This document shows positions 17,949-26,086 of a stretch of 64,000 bases of DNA, piece by piece. Every line of letters begins with the position of its first letter. Position 1 is the first letter of the stretch. Source of the stretch: Pseudomonadota bacterium (GTDB lineage: Bacteria > Myxococcota_A > Polyangia > Polyangiales > Polyangiaceae); contig JAEWRL010000187.1 in the NCBI GenBank assembly GCA_023398955.1, positions 1 through 64,000 of the forward strand. Reading direction: 5' to 3'. Under the pieces are notes generated by a model that saw nothing but the letters and a program-made list of their open reading frames with translations, was not told the origin of the DNA and searched no databases. Both the position numbers and the translations under genes were made by a program.

Positions 17949-18476
17949 ATGACCTACGTCCTACTCTCGTTCTGGTCGCTCGTGGTCTACCTCCTGCTGA
18001 CCGCGGGGTCGGGCAGTGCGCTCGGGCTTTGGTCCGAGCCAGAGTTCATCGCGGGCATCATCGTCGCGCTGTTCTCGGGCGCGCTGCTGACTCGCTCGGT
18101 GGGGCTGCGCGTCCGCGTCGCCTCCCTCAGCCCGCTGCGGTGGGGCATCGCCCTCTGCTACTTCGCAGGGCCGTTCTTCCTCGAGATGGCCCGCGCCAAT
18201 TGGGACGTCGCCATGCGCGTCCTCAGCGGCAGGATCCGTCCCGGTATCGTTCGCGTGCGGAGTGGGCAGAAGACGGATCTCGGTACGATGCTCACCGCGA
18301 ACTCCATCACCTTGACCCCGGGAACCCTGACGGTCGACGTCGATCCAGAGACGAACGACCTCTATGTGCACGTCATTCATCTGTCCGACGCCGAGGCGCA
18401 GAAGGAGGCCTTCAAGCCCCGGGAGATCTTCTCGCTCTTCAACTGCCCCGCGTGGATAAGGAGAATCGCCGAATGA
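17949..18476 (+). CDS. mrpE: Mrp-type Na+/H+ antiporter subunit E (MbhA-like)
   Basis: 175 residues from the ATG at 17949. Three hydrophobic segments occupy the first 85 residues. The C-terminal domain carries the MrpE signature RPGIVRVRSGQKTDLGTML, then NSITLTPGTLTVDVDPETNDLYVH. The upstream GTG at 17802 would add a Pro-rich tail absent from relatives, so the ATG is chosen. The stop overlaps the next start (ATGA). MrpE is a structural subunit found in Mrp antiporters and as MbhA in membrane-bound hydrogenases. Confidence 0.85.
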   Translation: MTYVLLSFWSLVVYLLLTAGSGSALGLWSEPEFIAGIIVALFSGALLTRSVGLRVRVASLSPLRWGIALCYFAGPFFLEMARANWDVAMRVLSGRIRPGIVRVRSGQKTDLGTMLTANSITLTPGTLTVDVDPETNDLYVHVIHLSDAEAQKEAFKPREIFSLFNCPAWIRRIAE

Positions 18477-18727
18477 ACCCTTGGGAATTCGCACTTGCCG
18501 TCCTGGCTGCGCTGGTCGTCCTGGCGATGGTGCGGCTCTTCAAGGGCCCCACGGCGCCCGATCGCGTGGTCGCCCTGGACGCCATCAACACCCTCGTCGT
18601 CGCTTCAATGATGCTGCTCAGCGTCGTCTACGAACAGACGATCTTGGTGGACGTCGCGATCGTCTACGCGCTGCTCGCCTTCACCGGCACCCTCTACATC
18701 GCCAAGTACTTGGCCCGGGAGCTCTGA
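18473..18727 (+). CDS. mrpF: Mrp-type antiporter subunit F (MbhB-like)
   Basis: 84 residues with three transmembrane helices. The signature RLFKGPTAPDRVVALDAIN near residue 25 is diagnostic of MrpF/MbhB/PhaF. It overlaps mrpE by 4 bp and ends 3 bp before mrpG. Confidence 0.9.
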   Translation: MNPWEFALAVLAALVVLAMVRLFKGPTAPDRVVALDAINTLVVASMMLLSVVYEQTILVDVAIVYALLAFTGTLYIAKYLAREL

Positions 18728-18730
18728 GCG

Positions 18731-19105
18731 ATGACCACCCTCGAGATTGCCATCTGGGCATGCCTGGCAGTGGGGCTATTCTTCAATGCCCTGGGTGTCA
18801 TCGGGATTCTGCGCTTTCCTGACGTCTACACCCGCCTTCACGCGGATACGAAGGCGACCACCTTCGGGTCCATCTTCCTGGGAGCGGCCGTCATCACCCA
18901 TGCCATCGCCGCCTTCGTGAATGGTAGCGGCGATGGAGCTTCTCAGCACATCACTCACGCCATTCATGCCGGGCTCGCCGTCATCGTGCTGGCCTTCACG
19001 AATGCGACCGGGGCGCACGCGATCGCGCGCGCCGCTCACCGCAGCGGCATCGGACCGCAGCGGAGCGTGGTGGACCGCCTGGCGGAAAAAGCGAAGCAGA
19101 AATAG
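18731..19105 (+). CDS. mrpG: Mrp-type antiporter subunit G (MbhC-like)
   Basis: 124 residues, three hydrophobic segments. The signature GLFFNALGVIGILRFPDVYTRLHADTK, quoted here as its conserved parts GVIGILRFPD and YTRLHADTKATTFGS, defines the MrpG/MnhG/PhaG family. The C-terminal tail after residue 95 is basic and unremarkable. It starts 3 bp after mrpF within the same operon. Confidence 0.9.
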   Translation: MTTLEIAIWACLAVGLFFNALGVIGILRFPDVYTRLHADTKATTFGSIFLGAAVITHAIAAFVNGSGDGASQHITHAIHAGLAVIVLAFTNATGAHAIARAAHRSGIGPQRSVVDRLAEKAKQK

Positions 19106-19115
19106 GAGCAGCCGG

Positions 19116-19370
19116 ATGGACCTGAGTACCCTGATGCACGTTCTGATCCTCGTCGGACTGATGGTCTCGGCGACAACGGTCTTGGTCTTGAGGGATCTGC
19201 TCGGCACGGTCATTGGCCTGGCCGTCTTCAGCCTTCTCTTGTCTCTCGAGTTCTACATCCTGCAGGCCCCGGACGTGGCCATCGCCGAGGCCGCCATTGG
19301 CGCTGGCCTCACGACGGCCATCTTCGCCCTCGCGCTGCGCGGGTCGAAAAGCAAGGAGGAAGCCGAGTGA
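19116..19370 (+). CDS. MbhD-like subunit (stand-alone MrpA C-terminal segment)
   Basis: 84 residues with three transmembrane helices and the motif LSLEFYILQAPDVAIAEAAIGAG, here split as LSLEFYILQAPDV and AIAEAAIGAGL. This DUF4040-type sequence forms part of the C-terminal domain of large MrpA chains but is a separate subunit, MbhD, in membrane-bound hydrogenases. AGGAG lies 8 nt upstream of the ATG. The conserved acidic residue in AIAEAA lies in the ion-translocation region. The following gene overlaps by 4 bp. Confidence 0.85.
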   Translation: MDLSTLMHVLILVGLMVSATTVLVLRDLLGTVIGLAVFSLLLSLEFYILQAPDVAIAEAAIGAGLTTAIFALALRGSKSKEEAE

Positions 19371-19651
19371 AGAACATGCTCGCGCTCGCAATCATCGTGA
19401 CGCTCTGCGCCGGGCTCGGGTTTCTGGCGACGGACTTGGAGTTCGGAAACCCCTCCGTGACGGAGATGGACGACTACATCATCCAGAACACGCAACGGCA
19501 GACCGCAACGAACAACGTGGTGACTGCCGTCGTATTCGACTGGCGTGGCATCGACACGCTGGGAGAGGCGACTGTTCTGCTCACCGCAGTCTTGGGGGTC
19601 GGCATCGTCCTTCGCAAGCTGCGGGAGGAGGAGGATTGCAGCCATGACTAA
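19367..19651 (+). CDS. MbhE-like subunit
   Basis: 94 residues beginning with GTG in a GTGA overlap with the MbhD-like gene. It has an N-terminal helix, an extramembrane loop (TEMDDYIIQNTQRQTATNN) and the motif VVTAVVFDWRGIDTLGEATVL seen in MbhE and in the C-terminal part of MrpA/MrpB. It is the second piece of a split MrpA C-terminus. It overlaps mrpB by 8 bp. Confidence 0.82.
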   Translation: MKNMLALAIIVTLCAGLGFLATDLEFGNPSVTEMDDYIIQNTQRQTATNNVVTAVVFDWRGIDTLGEATVLLTAVLGVGIVLRKLREEEDCSHD

Positions 19652-20105
19652 GGTGGTTCGAGCGAGCATCGACGTAGCGCTGCCATTCTGCCTGGTCTTC
19701 GGCGCCTACGTCGTCGTGCACGGCCACCTCACCCCGGGCGGGGGCTTCCAGGGTGGAGCCGTCATGGCGACGGCCGTGGCGCTCGTCATCATCGCCCGGG
19801 GCTATGCGGAGACGAAACAACGGCTGCCGAAGGGTGGGCTGCAGCTCTGCGAGGCAGTGGGGCTCCTCCTCTTCATCGGCGCGGGCCTCAGCGCCGTGCT
19901 CGTCGGCGCACCCATGCTCTACAATTGGACGGCGAACGGCGGCGGCCTCTTCGGAGAGCAGGCAGGGATGGGTCCGAACCCCGGGGTTCTCAACAGTGGG
20001 GGGCTGATTCCAATCCTGAATGTGGCGATCGGCGTCGAGGTCGTCGGCGCCCTGTCGCTCATCCTCGTCTACATGCTCGCTGCGGGACAGAAGGAGAGCG
20101 ACTGA
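19644..20105 (+). CDS. mrpB: Mrp-type antiporter subunit B (MbhF-like)
   Basis: 153 residues with four transmembrane helices. The signature HGHLTPGGGFQGGAVMATA (residues 23-41) is diagnostic of MnhB/MrpB domains, and NSGGLIPILNVAIGVEVVGA near the end also matches. The start lies inside the 3' end of the MbhE-like gene and the stop shares its last base with the mrpC ATG. Confidence 0.92.
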   Translation: MTKVVRASIDVALPFCLVFGAYVVVHGHLTPGGGFQGGAVMATAVALVIIARGYAETKQRLPKGGLQLCEAVGLLLFIGAGLSAVLVGAPMLYNWTANGGGLFGEQAGMGPNPGVLNSGGLIPILNVAIGVEVVGALSLILVYMLAAGQKESD

Positions 20106-20461
20106 TGGCCAGGCTCATCGAGAACCTTCCGCTAGTTACGGTCATCGTACTACTGCTCATCGGACTCGCCGGTATGGTGTTCAAGACGAACATCATCCGT
20201 ATCCTCATGGCCCTGACGATCGTCGAGGCGGGCGTCAACCTGCTCCTTGTCGTGGTCGGCTACCGGGCGCGCGGCATCGCGCCCATCTTCACGAATGCCC
20301 CCGAGAGCAAGGTGATGGTGCTGCCGACCGTTCAAGCGCTCACCCTGACGTCGATCGTCATCGGCGTGGCAACGACGGCGCTGCTCCTTTCCTTTGCGAT
20401 GATCATCAGCAAGCACTACGGCACGCTCGACGTGCGCAAGATCAGAAAGCTCAAAGGATGA
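20105..20461 (+). CDS. mrpC: Mrp-type antiporter subunit C (MbhG/NuoK-like)
   Basis: 118 residues, three transmembrane helices, homologous to NuoK of complex I. The motif NIIRILMALTIVEAGVNLLLV contains the conserved membrane-embedded Glu. A second conserved block reads LPTVQALTLTSIVIGVATTA. It overlaps mrpB by one base and mrpD by four. Confidence 0.92.
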   Translation: MARLIENLPLVTVIVLLLIGLAGMVFKTNIIRILMALTIVEAGVNLLLVVVGYRARGIAPIFTNAPESKVMVLPTVQALTLTSIVIGVATTALLLSFAMIISKHYGTLDVRKIRKLKG

Positions 20462-22029
20462 CCGCCGAGTACCTGGCCCTTCATTTGCCGGCACTCCTCA
20501 TTGGGGTCCCGCTCTTCTTTGCGTTCGCCTTGCCTCTTGTCGCGCGGCTAGGCAGCAGCGCGCGCGAATGGTGGGTTCTGTTCGGAACGACGCTCGCGAG
20601 CCTCATTGGCCTCATATTGGCCCAACGCGTCCTCAGCGGCGGCACCATCACCTACGTCTTCGGAGCCGCGAGCCCCGGCGAAGTGCTGCCGCCTGGGGCG
20701 AAGTTCCCTGTGCGCATCGTCTTCTCGATTGACGGCATGGCGGCCATGATGGTGGGCATCGCCTCGCTCCTCGCCTTCACGGTCACCGTTTTCTCGCTGC
20801 GGAGTGAACAGAAGACCTCGGGCCAAACGGGATACTACGCTTTGCTCCTCCTGCTCTTCACGAGCGTCTTTGGCCTCGTCACGACAGGTGATCTCTTCAA
20901 TTTCTTCGTCTTCCTCGAGATCGGTTCCTTGGCGGGTGCGGCCCTGGCAGCCTATCGCGTCGAGCGCGGCCTGGCCGCCGAGGCTGGACTGAAGTACGGC
21001 CTGCTGAGCACGTTGAGCGGGCTCTTGGTCCTGATCGCCATCGGGATCCTCTATGCGCAGTACAACTCCCTCAACATCGCGCAGCTCTCTCAGCGCCTCG
21101 GCGCGAGCAACCTGGACAAGGTCGCCTTGGCGTTATTGGTTGCTCCGCTCGTCATGAAATGCGGCGCTGTTCCGATGCACTTCATGACGGTGGACGCCTA
21201 CGGGGCGGCGCCGCCGGGTGTTTCGTCCTTTCTGATCGTGTCGAGCCAAGCCAGCCTTTACGGGCTCCTTCGCGTCCTATTCACGCTGTACGGCCTGCAG
21301 ATGGATTTCGAGACGCTCGGCACGGTCGTCATTACCCTCGGCATCCTGTCGATGTTCGTTGGAGTGACGATGGCCATCCCCCAGAAGGACGTGAAGCGCC
21401 TCATGGCGTATCACGCCGTCAGCCAGACGGGATACATGCTGCTCGGCACCGGAGTGGGTCTGGCGGTGCTTGGGGACGCGGCGCTCCTCGAGAAGTACGG
21501 CAAGGCAGCGATGGCAGGAGGCCTCTACCATCTCGGCAACGACGCGGCGTTCAAGGGCCTGCTGTTCTTGACGGCGGGTGCCGTCTTCCACAGGACCGGC
21601 ACGCGAAACCTCAACAAGCTCGGTGGGTTAGGCCATAGCATGAAGTGGACGATGCTCTTCTTCATCTGCGGAGCCCTAGCCATTGCCGGCATTCCACCCT
21701 TCAACGGATTCGCGTCGAAGCTCGTCATCTACGAATCGGTGTACGCGTACAGCCCGTTCCTCGCCGTGCTCGCCATGGTTGTCAGCGTTCTCACCCTTGC
21801 CTCGTTCGTGAAGGTATTCCACTCCGTATTCATGGGCCCACCGCTCGCAAAATTCGCCGAGGTGCGGGAGGCTCCGGCATCGATGCTCGTCGGGATGGGC
21901 ATTCTCGCGGCGGCAACGCTGCTGCTGGGCATGTTCCCTAACCTCGTCATCGATTCGGTGGTCATGCCTGCCGTTGAAGCCCTCGTGAGCCAGGGCGGCT
22001 ACACGCGCGCCGTCCTGGGTGGAGGCTGA
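20458..22029 (+). CDS. mrpD: Mrp-type antiporter subunit D (MbhH/NuoN-like proton-conducting subunit)
   Basis: 523 residues with about 14 transmembrane helices, the only large antiporter-like subunit in the cluster. Conserved ion-path residues are visible: the Glu in FFVFLEIGSLAG, the Lys in MKCGAVPMHFMTVDAYGAAP, the Lys/His block KDVKRLMAYHAVSQTGYML, and the broken-helix region HLGNDAAFKGLLFLTAGAVF. IAGIPPFNGFASKLVIYES is a proton-pump family signature. The start ATG overlaps mrpC (ATGA). Confidence 0.93.
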   Translation: MTAEYLALHLPALLIGVPLFFAFALPLVARLGSSAREWWVLFGTTLASLIGLILAQRVLSGGTITYVFGAASPGEVLPPGAKFPVRIVFSIDGMAAMMVGIASLLAFTVTVFSLRSEQKTSGQTGYYALLLLLFTSVFGLVTTGDLFNFFVFLEIGSLAGAALAAYRVERGLAAEAGLKYGLLSTLSGLLVLIAIGILYAQYNSLNIAQLSQRLGASNLDKVALALLVAPLVMKCGAVPMHFMTVDAYGAAPPGVSSFLIVSSQASLYGLLRVLFTLYGLQMDFETLGTVVITLGILSMFVGVTMAIPQKDVKRLMAYHAVSQTGYMLLGTGVGLAVLGDAALLEKYGKAAMAGGLYHLGNDAAFKGLLFLTAGAVFHRTGTRNLNKLGGLGHSMKWTMLFFICGALAIAGIPPFNGFASKLVIYESVYAYSPFLAVLAMVVSVLTLASFVKVFHSVFMGPPLAKFAEVREAPASMLVGMGILAAATLLLGMFPNLVIDSVVMPAVEALVSQGGYTRAVLGGG

Positions 22030-22030
22030 T

Positions 22031-22378
22031 ATGCAAGACTCAGACACTTTCACGTTGTCCACGGGCTACGGCGCTTACGATCCGCTGCTGTGGGTCGTCG
22101 TTTTGCTCGTGGCCCTGCTGCTCGCCTGGTTCCTTCGCTCCTTTGGTCGAGCCGATTTCACGGTCACTGGCGACAAGGCCAAGCCCTTCCTCTCCGGCAA
22201 CGAGGAGCCGGAAAAGGACGCGGTGCACATCCGCGCGAGCAACCTGTACTGGGGGTTCACCGAGGCCCTCGATGGCTACTACAAGCGCCTCGTCCCGTTG
22301 CACAGCGCCCTGATGACGGACTACATTCTGTGGCTGCTCGGGTCGCTCGCGGTGCTGCTGCTCCTCGTCCTGACCTAG
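22031..22378 (+). CDS. MbhI-like small membrane subunit
   Basis: 115 residues with a strong ribosome-binding site (GGAGG, 5 nt before the ATG). Topology: TM1 at about 18-37, an extramembrane stretch with a likely amphipathic helix (EALDGYYKRLVPLHSALM), and TM2 over the last 20 residues. In membrane-bound hydrogenases MbhI occupies exactly this position after MbhH and links the antiporter and hydrogenase arms by a lateral helix. The assignment rests on position and topology and on FLSGNEEPE...NLYWGF, which resembles C-terminal segments of hydrogenase-linked NuoL-like proteins. No further subunit gene follows. Confidence 0.6.
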   Translation: MQDSDTFTLSTGYGAYDPLLWVVVLLVALLLAWFLRSFGRADFTVTGDKAKPFLSGNEEPEKDAVHIRASNLYWGFTEALDGYYKRLVPLHSALMTDYILWLLGSLAVLLLLVLT

Positions 22379-22522
22379 GGAGTGCCTTCGAAGCCGAGCC
22401 CGAGCCCGAGCGGCAGTATGTTCCATCCTGGTAGTGTTGATCAGGCGGTGTGACAGGCGCCTCGATGCCGTCGCGCCGCATTGCGTGCACAGTTTCGTCA
22501 TTGGCGGGCACCGAGGAGCACG

Positions 22523-24457
22523 ATGCGTCAAGTGACCCCCCTCGTCCCTGCCTCCCAGGGGCAACGCCCCAACCTTAGCCGGCGGAGGTACGGCCGCTCG
22601 CGGCTGGCCAGCTTCTGGATGCCGTTCGTCGCCCTGCTCGTGGCAGGCAGCCCCGCGACGGCGCGGGCGTCCACCCCCATGAGCCGCACCTCTGAGCGGC
22701 ACTCTGGACCGCTTCGCACCGCCGTGACGGTGCGTGACTCGACCTTGGAAGCAAGCAGCGTCGTCGCAGCAGTCTCTGCAGAGCTGGGTCGCGAGCTGGT
22801 CCCCGTCTCCCAACGAACCAGAGGCGGTTCCCTGCTCATCATCGACGTGGCTGGGGCCTACGCGACAGTGAGCTTCAGGGCGTCTGAAGGGAGCGCCGTG
22901 GGCCGCAGCATCGAGCTCCCCGAGGACTCCACACGCGCCCTGGAGACCCTGGCCCTGCTCGCATCGAACGTGGTCCGCAACGAGGCCGCGGAGCTCCTGG
23001 ACGAACTGGTGCGCAAGGCGGAGGCGGCGCAGCTGACAGCCGTGGGCACACCTGACGGCACCAGCACTCCCGCTGTGGACGCGAATACAGAGCCGCCGCC
23101 GGCTCCCGAGGAAAGCGAACAGAGCGACCATCCAGCAGGGCCCTTGCCCGCCCCGACAGAGCCCGCCAGCCCCGACCCTGCTCCAGCCAATCGGAGTTCT
23201 GCGCCGGATGCGGAGGTGAACCTGAGCCTGTGGCACCCCCTCGCCCTCTATGGCGACAGTCACGAGCGCCGAGTACATCTCGAGCTCGGTTTGGCCTATG
23301 GCCACGTCGGCACCATTGAGGGCTTTGCGTTAACCTCGGGCGTGCTCCGCGCCGATCATGGACTGCGTGGCGTCGCCATGGCGGGCCTCGGCGCCTGGAC
23401 CGCGGGAGGCTGGCAGGGCCTCTCGGTAGGGGGGCTCTTGGCGGGGGGCACCGGCTCGGCGCAAGGGGTTCAAGTGGCGGGTCTCGCGACCATGCAGTTG
23501 GGGCGAACGACGGACGATGCGTGGGGGAACTGGGGGGAGGGAGAAGTCATGGACGGCGCCCAATTCAGCGTTCTGTTCAACTACAACGCTGGCGCGCTCC
23601 GTGGCATGCAAGTTGGAACCCTCAACATGAACTCCGGCGATGTGGAGGGCGCCCAGGTCGCGATCCTCAACCTCACCAAGGGGCGCCTCGACGGAATCCA
23701 AGGAGGTATCCTCAACTTGGCGTCGCTGAAACACTCCGCGGCCGATCCGGGTAGTCGGGGCGCGCAAGCGGGTGTCGTCAACATCGCCGCCGCCAGCCTG
23801 ACAGGCGCGCAGCTCGGCGTCACGAACGTGGTCGCTGACAGGCTGCGAGGTACACAGGTGGGAGTCGTCAACCTGCTCGGCGCGCCCTCGCGTGGTGCCC
23901 AGGTTGGAGTCGTCAATCTCGCGGTGGACCAACAGGGCGCTCAGATCGGGATTGTCAACGTCGCCAGGACGCGCCAGGGTTTTCAGCTTGGCCTCATCAA
24001 CGTCAGTCGTCACTCCACAGGGGTGTTCCTGGGCCTCTTGACGCTAGCGGAGAACGTCGACACGAGCTTGATGACCTACGCATCCACGCTCACCCCGCTC
24101 AACATAGGGCTCAAGTCAGCGGCCCCCTGGTACTTCACCCGCGTCCAGGTGGGGACCGACCTTCGGGACCTGGAAGACGGCGGCGGGGACAGCGCCCTGC
24201 GCTCTGGGTTTGCGCTGGGTTCCTCTATACCGCTGACCAACGGAGGTTGGTTCTTGGAACCGGGTTTGGAATACAGCCACGTCCTCGACACGACGGCGCC
24301 CCAGGACAGGTCGAGGCACCTCACGGGCCCCGAAGCGAGCCTCAGCTACAAGCCCTCGCCGCACTTCGGAGCGTTCGGGGGCGCAGCGGCGCGCTTCGAG
24401 GGGAATGAGAGCTGGCGGCCCCTCTTCGAGGCCTTCGTTGGCCTGGAGCTCCTCTGA
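22523..24457 (+). CDS. exported LA_2272-type surface repeat protein
   Basis: 644 residues from the ATG at 22523 (GAGGAG just upstream). A basic N-terminus and hydrophobic core (about 30-50) predict a signal peptide. Residues about 60-175 form an alpha/beta domain that may resemble the N-terminal part of a secretin or TolB-like protein, but this is uncertain. A Pro/Glu-rich linker (190-235) follows. Residues about 260-515 carry 12 or more degenerate repeats of the form GxQxGxxNxx (GAQVAILNL, GIQGGILNL, GAQAGVVNI, GTQVGVVNL, GAQIGIVNV, GFQLGLINV), the pattern of LA_2272-family surface proteins. The C-terminal 120 residues look like outer-membrane beta-strands ending in ELL. It probably heads an operon with the downstream sigma factor. 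Confidence 0.75.
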   Translation: MRQVTPLVPASQGQRPNLSRRRYGRSRLASFWMPFVALLVAGSPATARASTPMSRTSERHSGPLRTAVTVRDSTLEASSVVAAVSAELGRELVPVSQRTRGGSLLIIDVAGAYATVSFRASEGSAVGRSIELPEDSTRALETLALLASNVVRNEAAELLDELVRKAEAAQLTAVGTPDGTSTPAVDANTEPPPAPEESEQSDHPAGPLPAPTEPASPDPAPANRSSAPDAEVNLSLWHPLALYGDSHERRVHLELGLAYGHVGTIEGFALTSGVLRADHGLRGVAMAGLGAWTAGGWQGLSVGGLLAGGTGSAQGVQVAGLATMQLGRTTDDAWGNWGEGEVMDGAQFSVLFNYNAGALRGMQVGTLNMNSGDVEGAQVAILNLTKGRLDGIQGGILNLASLKHSAADPGSRGAQAGVVNIAAASLTGAQLGVTNVVADRLRGTQVGVVNLLGAPSRGAQVGVVNLAVDQQGAQIGIVNVARTRQGFQLGLINVSRHSTGVFLGLLTLAENVDTSLMTYASTLTPLNIGLKSAAPWYFTRVQVGTDLRDLEDGGGDSALRSGFALGSSIPLTNGGWFLEPGLEYSHVLDTTAPQDRSRHLTGPEASLSYKPSPHFGAFGGAAARFEGNESWRPLFEAFVGLELL

Positions 24458-24677
24458 GGCGGGCCGCGCGATGACCGCCCTCGATGTTCGCCTTGAAGCA
24501 GCGGGCCGGACCGGCACCGCGGGCTGGGGCCCCGGCTCGTTGGACGACTTTTTCCGTGAACGGATCCGGAGCTCGCGGGAACGTACCTCGATCCCCGGCC
24601 ACCGTGAAATGGGCCCCGCCCAACCGTGGTTTTGCCCCCTCGCGCAGATGCCCTATCCAGGTATACAAGCGGAACCG

Positions 24678-25244
24678 ATGGCGGTTCGATGCCCCCCGGT
24701 CTTCGACGAGAGCTCCCTCGTGGAGCGGCTAGCGTCAGCGGAGCCGGCCGCCATTGGTGAGGTCTATGATGCGCACCATCGAGCCATTCACGCGTTTGCC
24801 TGGCGATTGCTCGGTGATGCGATGGCAGCCGAAGATCTCGTCCATGATGTCTTCGTCGCCCTTCCAAAGGCGGTGCGGCGCTTCCGCGGGGATGCCTCCC
24901 TGAGGACCTTCCTCATCGGCATTGCCGTCAATCACGCGCGCCACCACGTACGGTCGGCAACCCGGCGACGCGCCGCATTGGAGCGTTTGGGGCGTGAGAA
25001 TCCGGAGCCATTGAGAACCCCTGAGCAGGGAGCACGCCAAGCAGAGTTGGCCCGCGCCCTCACTCGCGCAATGGACGACCTCTCCGTAGAGCACCGCGTC
25101 ACGTTCGTCCTCGCGGAAGTGGAGGACCGCAGTTCCAGAGAGGTCGCGGAGATCCTCGGTATCCCCGACGCGACGGTGCGCACGCGGCTGCATCACGCCA
25201 AGAAGAAGCTTCGGGCAGCGCTCGAGGGAGGGGATCTCCGATGA
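24678..25244 (+). CDS. ECF-family RNA polymerase sigma factor
   Basis: 188 residues from the ATG at 24678. Region 2 spans residues 25-85 (IHAFAWRLLGDAMAAEDLVHDVFVALPKA, given here by its conserved AEDLVHDVFVALPK). Region 4 spans 125-180, with HRVTFVLAEVEDRSSREVAE followed by LGIPDATVRTRLHHAKKKLR as the helix-turn-helix. A longer open frame extends back into the preceding gene, but the family starts near here. The stop overlaps the next gene (ATGA), a typical sigma/partner arrangement. Confidence 0.9.
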   Translation: MAVRCPPVFDESSLVERLASAEPAAIGEVYDAHHRAIHAFAWRLLGDAMAAEDLVHDVFVALPKAVRRFRGDASLRTFLIGIAVNHARHHVRSATRRRAALERLGRENPEPLRTPEQGARQAELARALTRAMDDLSVEHRVTFVLAEVEDRSSREVAEILGIPDATVRTRLHHAKKKLRAALEGGDLR

Positions 25245-26059
25245 GCCAAGATACGCTGCACGACGCAACGCGCGTGCTCCGCAACAGTGTCGTGGAGGCT
25301 CCTCCCAGCTCTGAGCTGACGCGCGCGCGCATCATGCAGAGCCTCCATCGGCAGCGGCGTCATCGAGCCAGGAAGGCAGTCGCCGTTGTCCCCCTTGCTG
25401 TTGTCTTCGCAGCGGCTTCGGCAGCTGCTGCTAGCGGCGAGCTGCCAACGATCTGGGATACCGTCGTGGAGATCGTCGGGCTCAAGACGCGGGCCCCCAC
25501 CACGGAGGACGCGCCTCCGACGAAGCACCGCGCCCCGACGAAGTTGCGCCGGCTACCATTCCCTAGCGCGCCGGCTGCTCGCGGTGCTCAGAAGCCCGCA
25601 GAAACTGCGACCGATGGCGCCGCTGGCGAGGACGTCGCAGCTCTCTCCGAGGAGCTCGCCAACGACGCCCCTGAGCCGACGGGAATCACCCACCGGAAGC
25701 CGGAGCAGCATCCCGACGCAAACACGCCACCAACGCCGGCTAGAGGCGGTCCGGCGCAGGCGCGCGCCGACGCCTCGTACCGCAGAGCCCACGACCTTCA
25801 CTTCCGCGAGCGCTCTCCCGCGCTCGCCTTGCAAGCCTGGGATCGCTATCTCGCAGAGTACCCTCGCGGGCGTTTTGCCATCGAGGCCCGCTACAATCGC
25901 GCGCTCTGCCTGGTCAGGCTCGGGCGCTATCCGGAAGCCAGACCAGCCCTGGAGGACTTCGCTTCCGGTCGCTTCGGGACCTACCGCGCGAATGATGCCC
26001 AGAATCTGCTCGATGCAATCTCGGCGTTCGCGGCACCCACGGGCAGCGGCGAGCCCTGA
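25241..26059 (+). CDS. membrane protein with TPR-like C-terminus, probable partner of the ECF sigma factor
   Basis: 272 residues. The N-terminal 40 residues are soluble and charged. One transmembrane helix at about 45-66 (AVAVVPLAVVFAAASAAA) is followed by a Pro/Ala-rich region (85-175). The C-terminal 90 residues contain two or three tetratricopeptide-like helices (ASYRRAHDLHFRERSP, ALQAWDRYLAEYPRGRFA, EARYNRALCLVRLGRYPEA). Translational coupling to a sigma factor and single-pass topology suggest an anti-sigma or envelope-sensing role. The N-terminal segment is too short for a classic zinc-binding anti-sigma domain, so this stays an inference. Confidence 0.6.
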   Translation: MSQDTLHDATRVLRNSVVEAPPSSELTRARIMQSLHRQRRHRARKAVAVVPLAVVFAAASAAAASGELPTIWDTVVEIVGLKTRAPTTEDAPPTKHRAPTKLRRLPFPSAPAARGAQKPAETATDGAAGEDVAALSEELANDAPEPTGITHRKPEQHPDANTPPTPARGGPAQARADASYRRAHDLHFRERSPALALQAWDRYLAEYPRGRFAIEARYNRALCLVRLGRYPEARPALEDFASGRFGTYRANDAQNLLDAISAFAAPTGSGEP

Positions 26060-26086
26060 GCCAAAGCACGCGCGTCGTCTCCGGCC

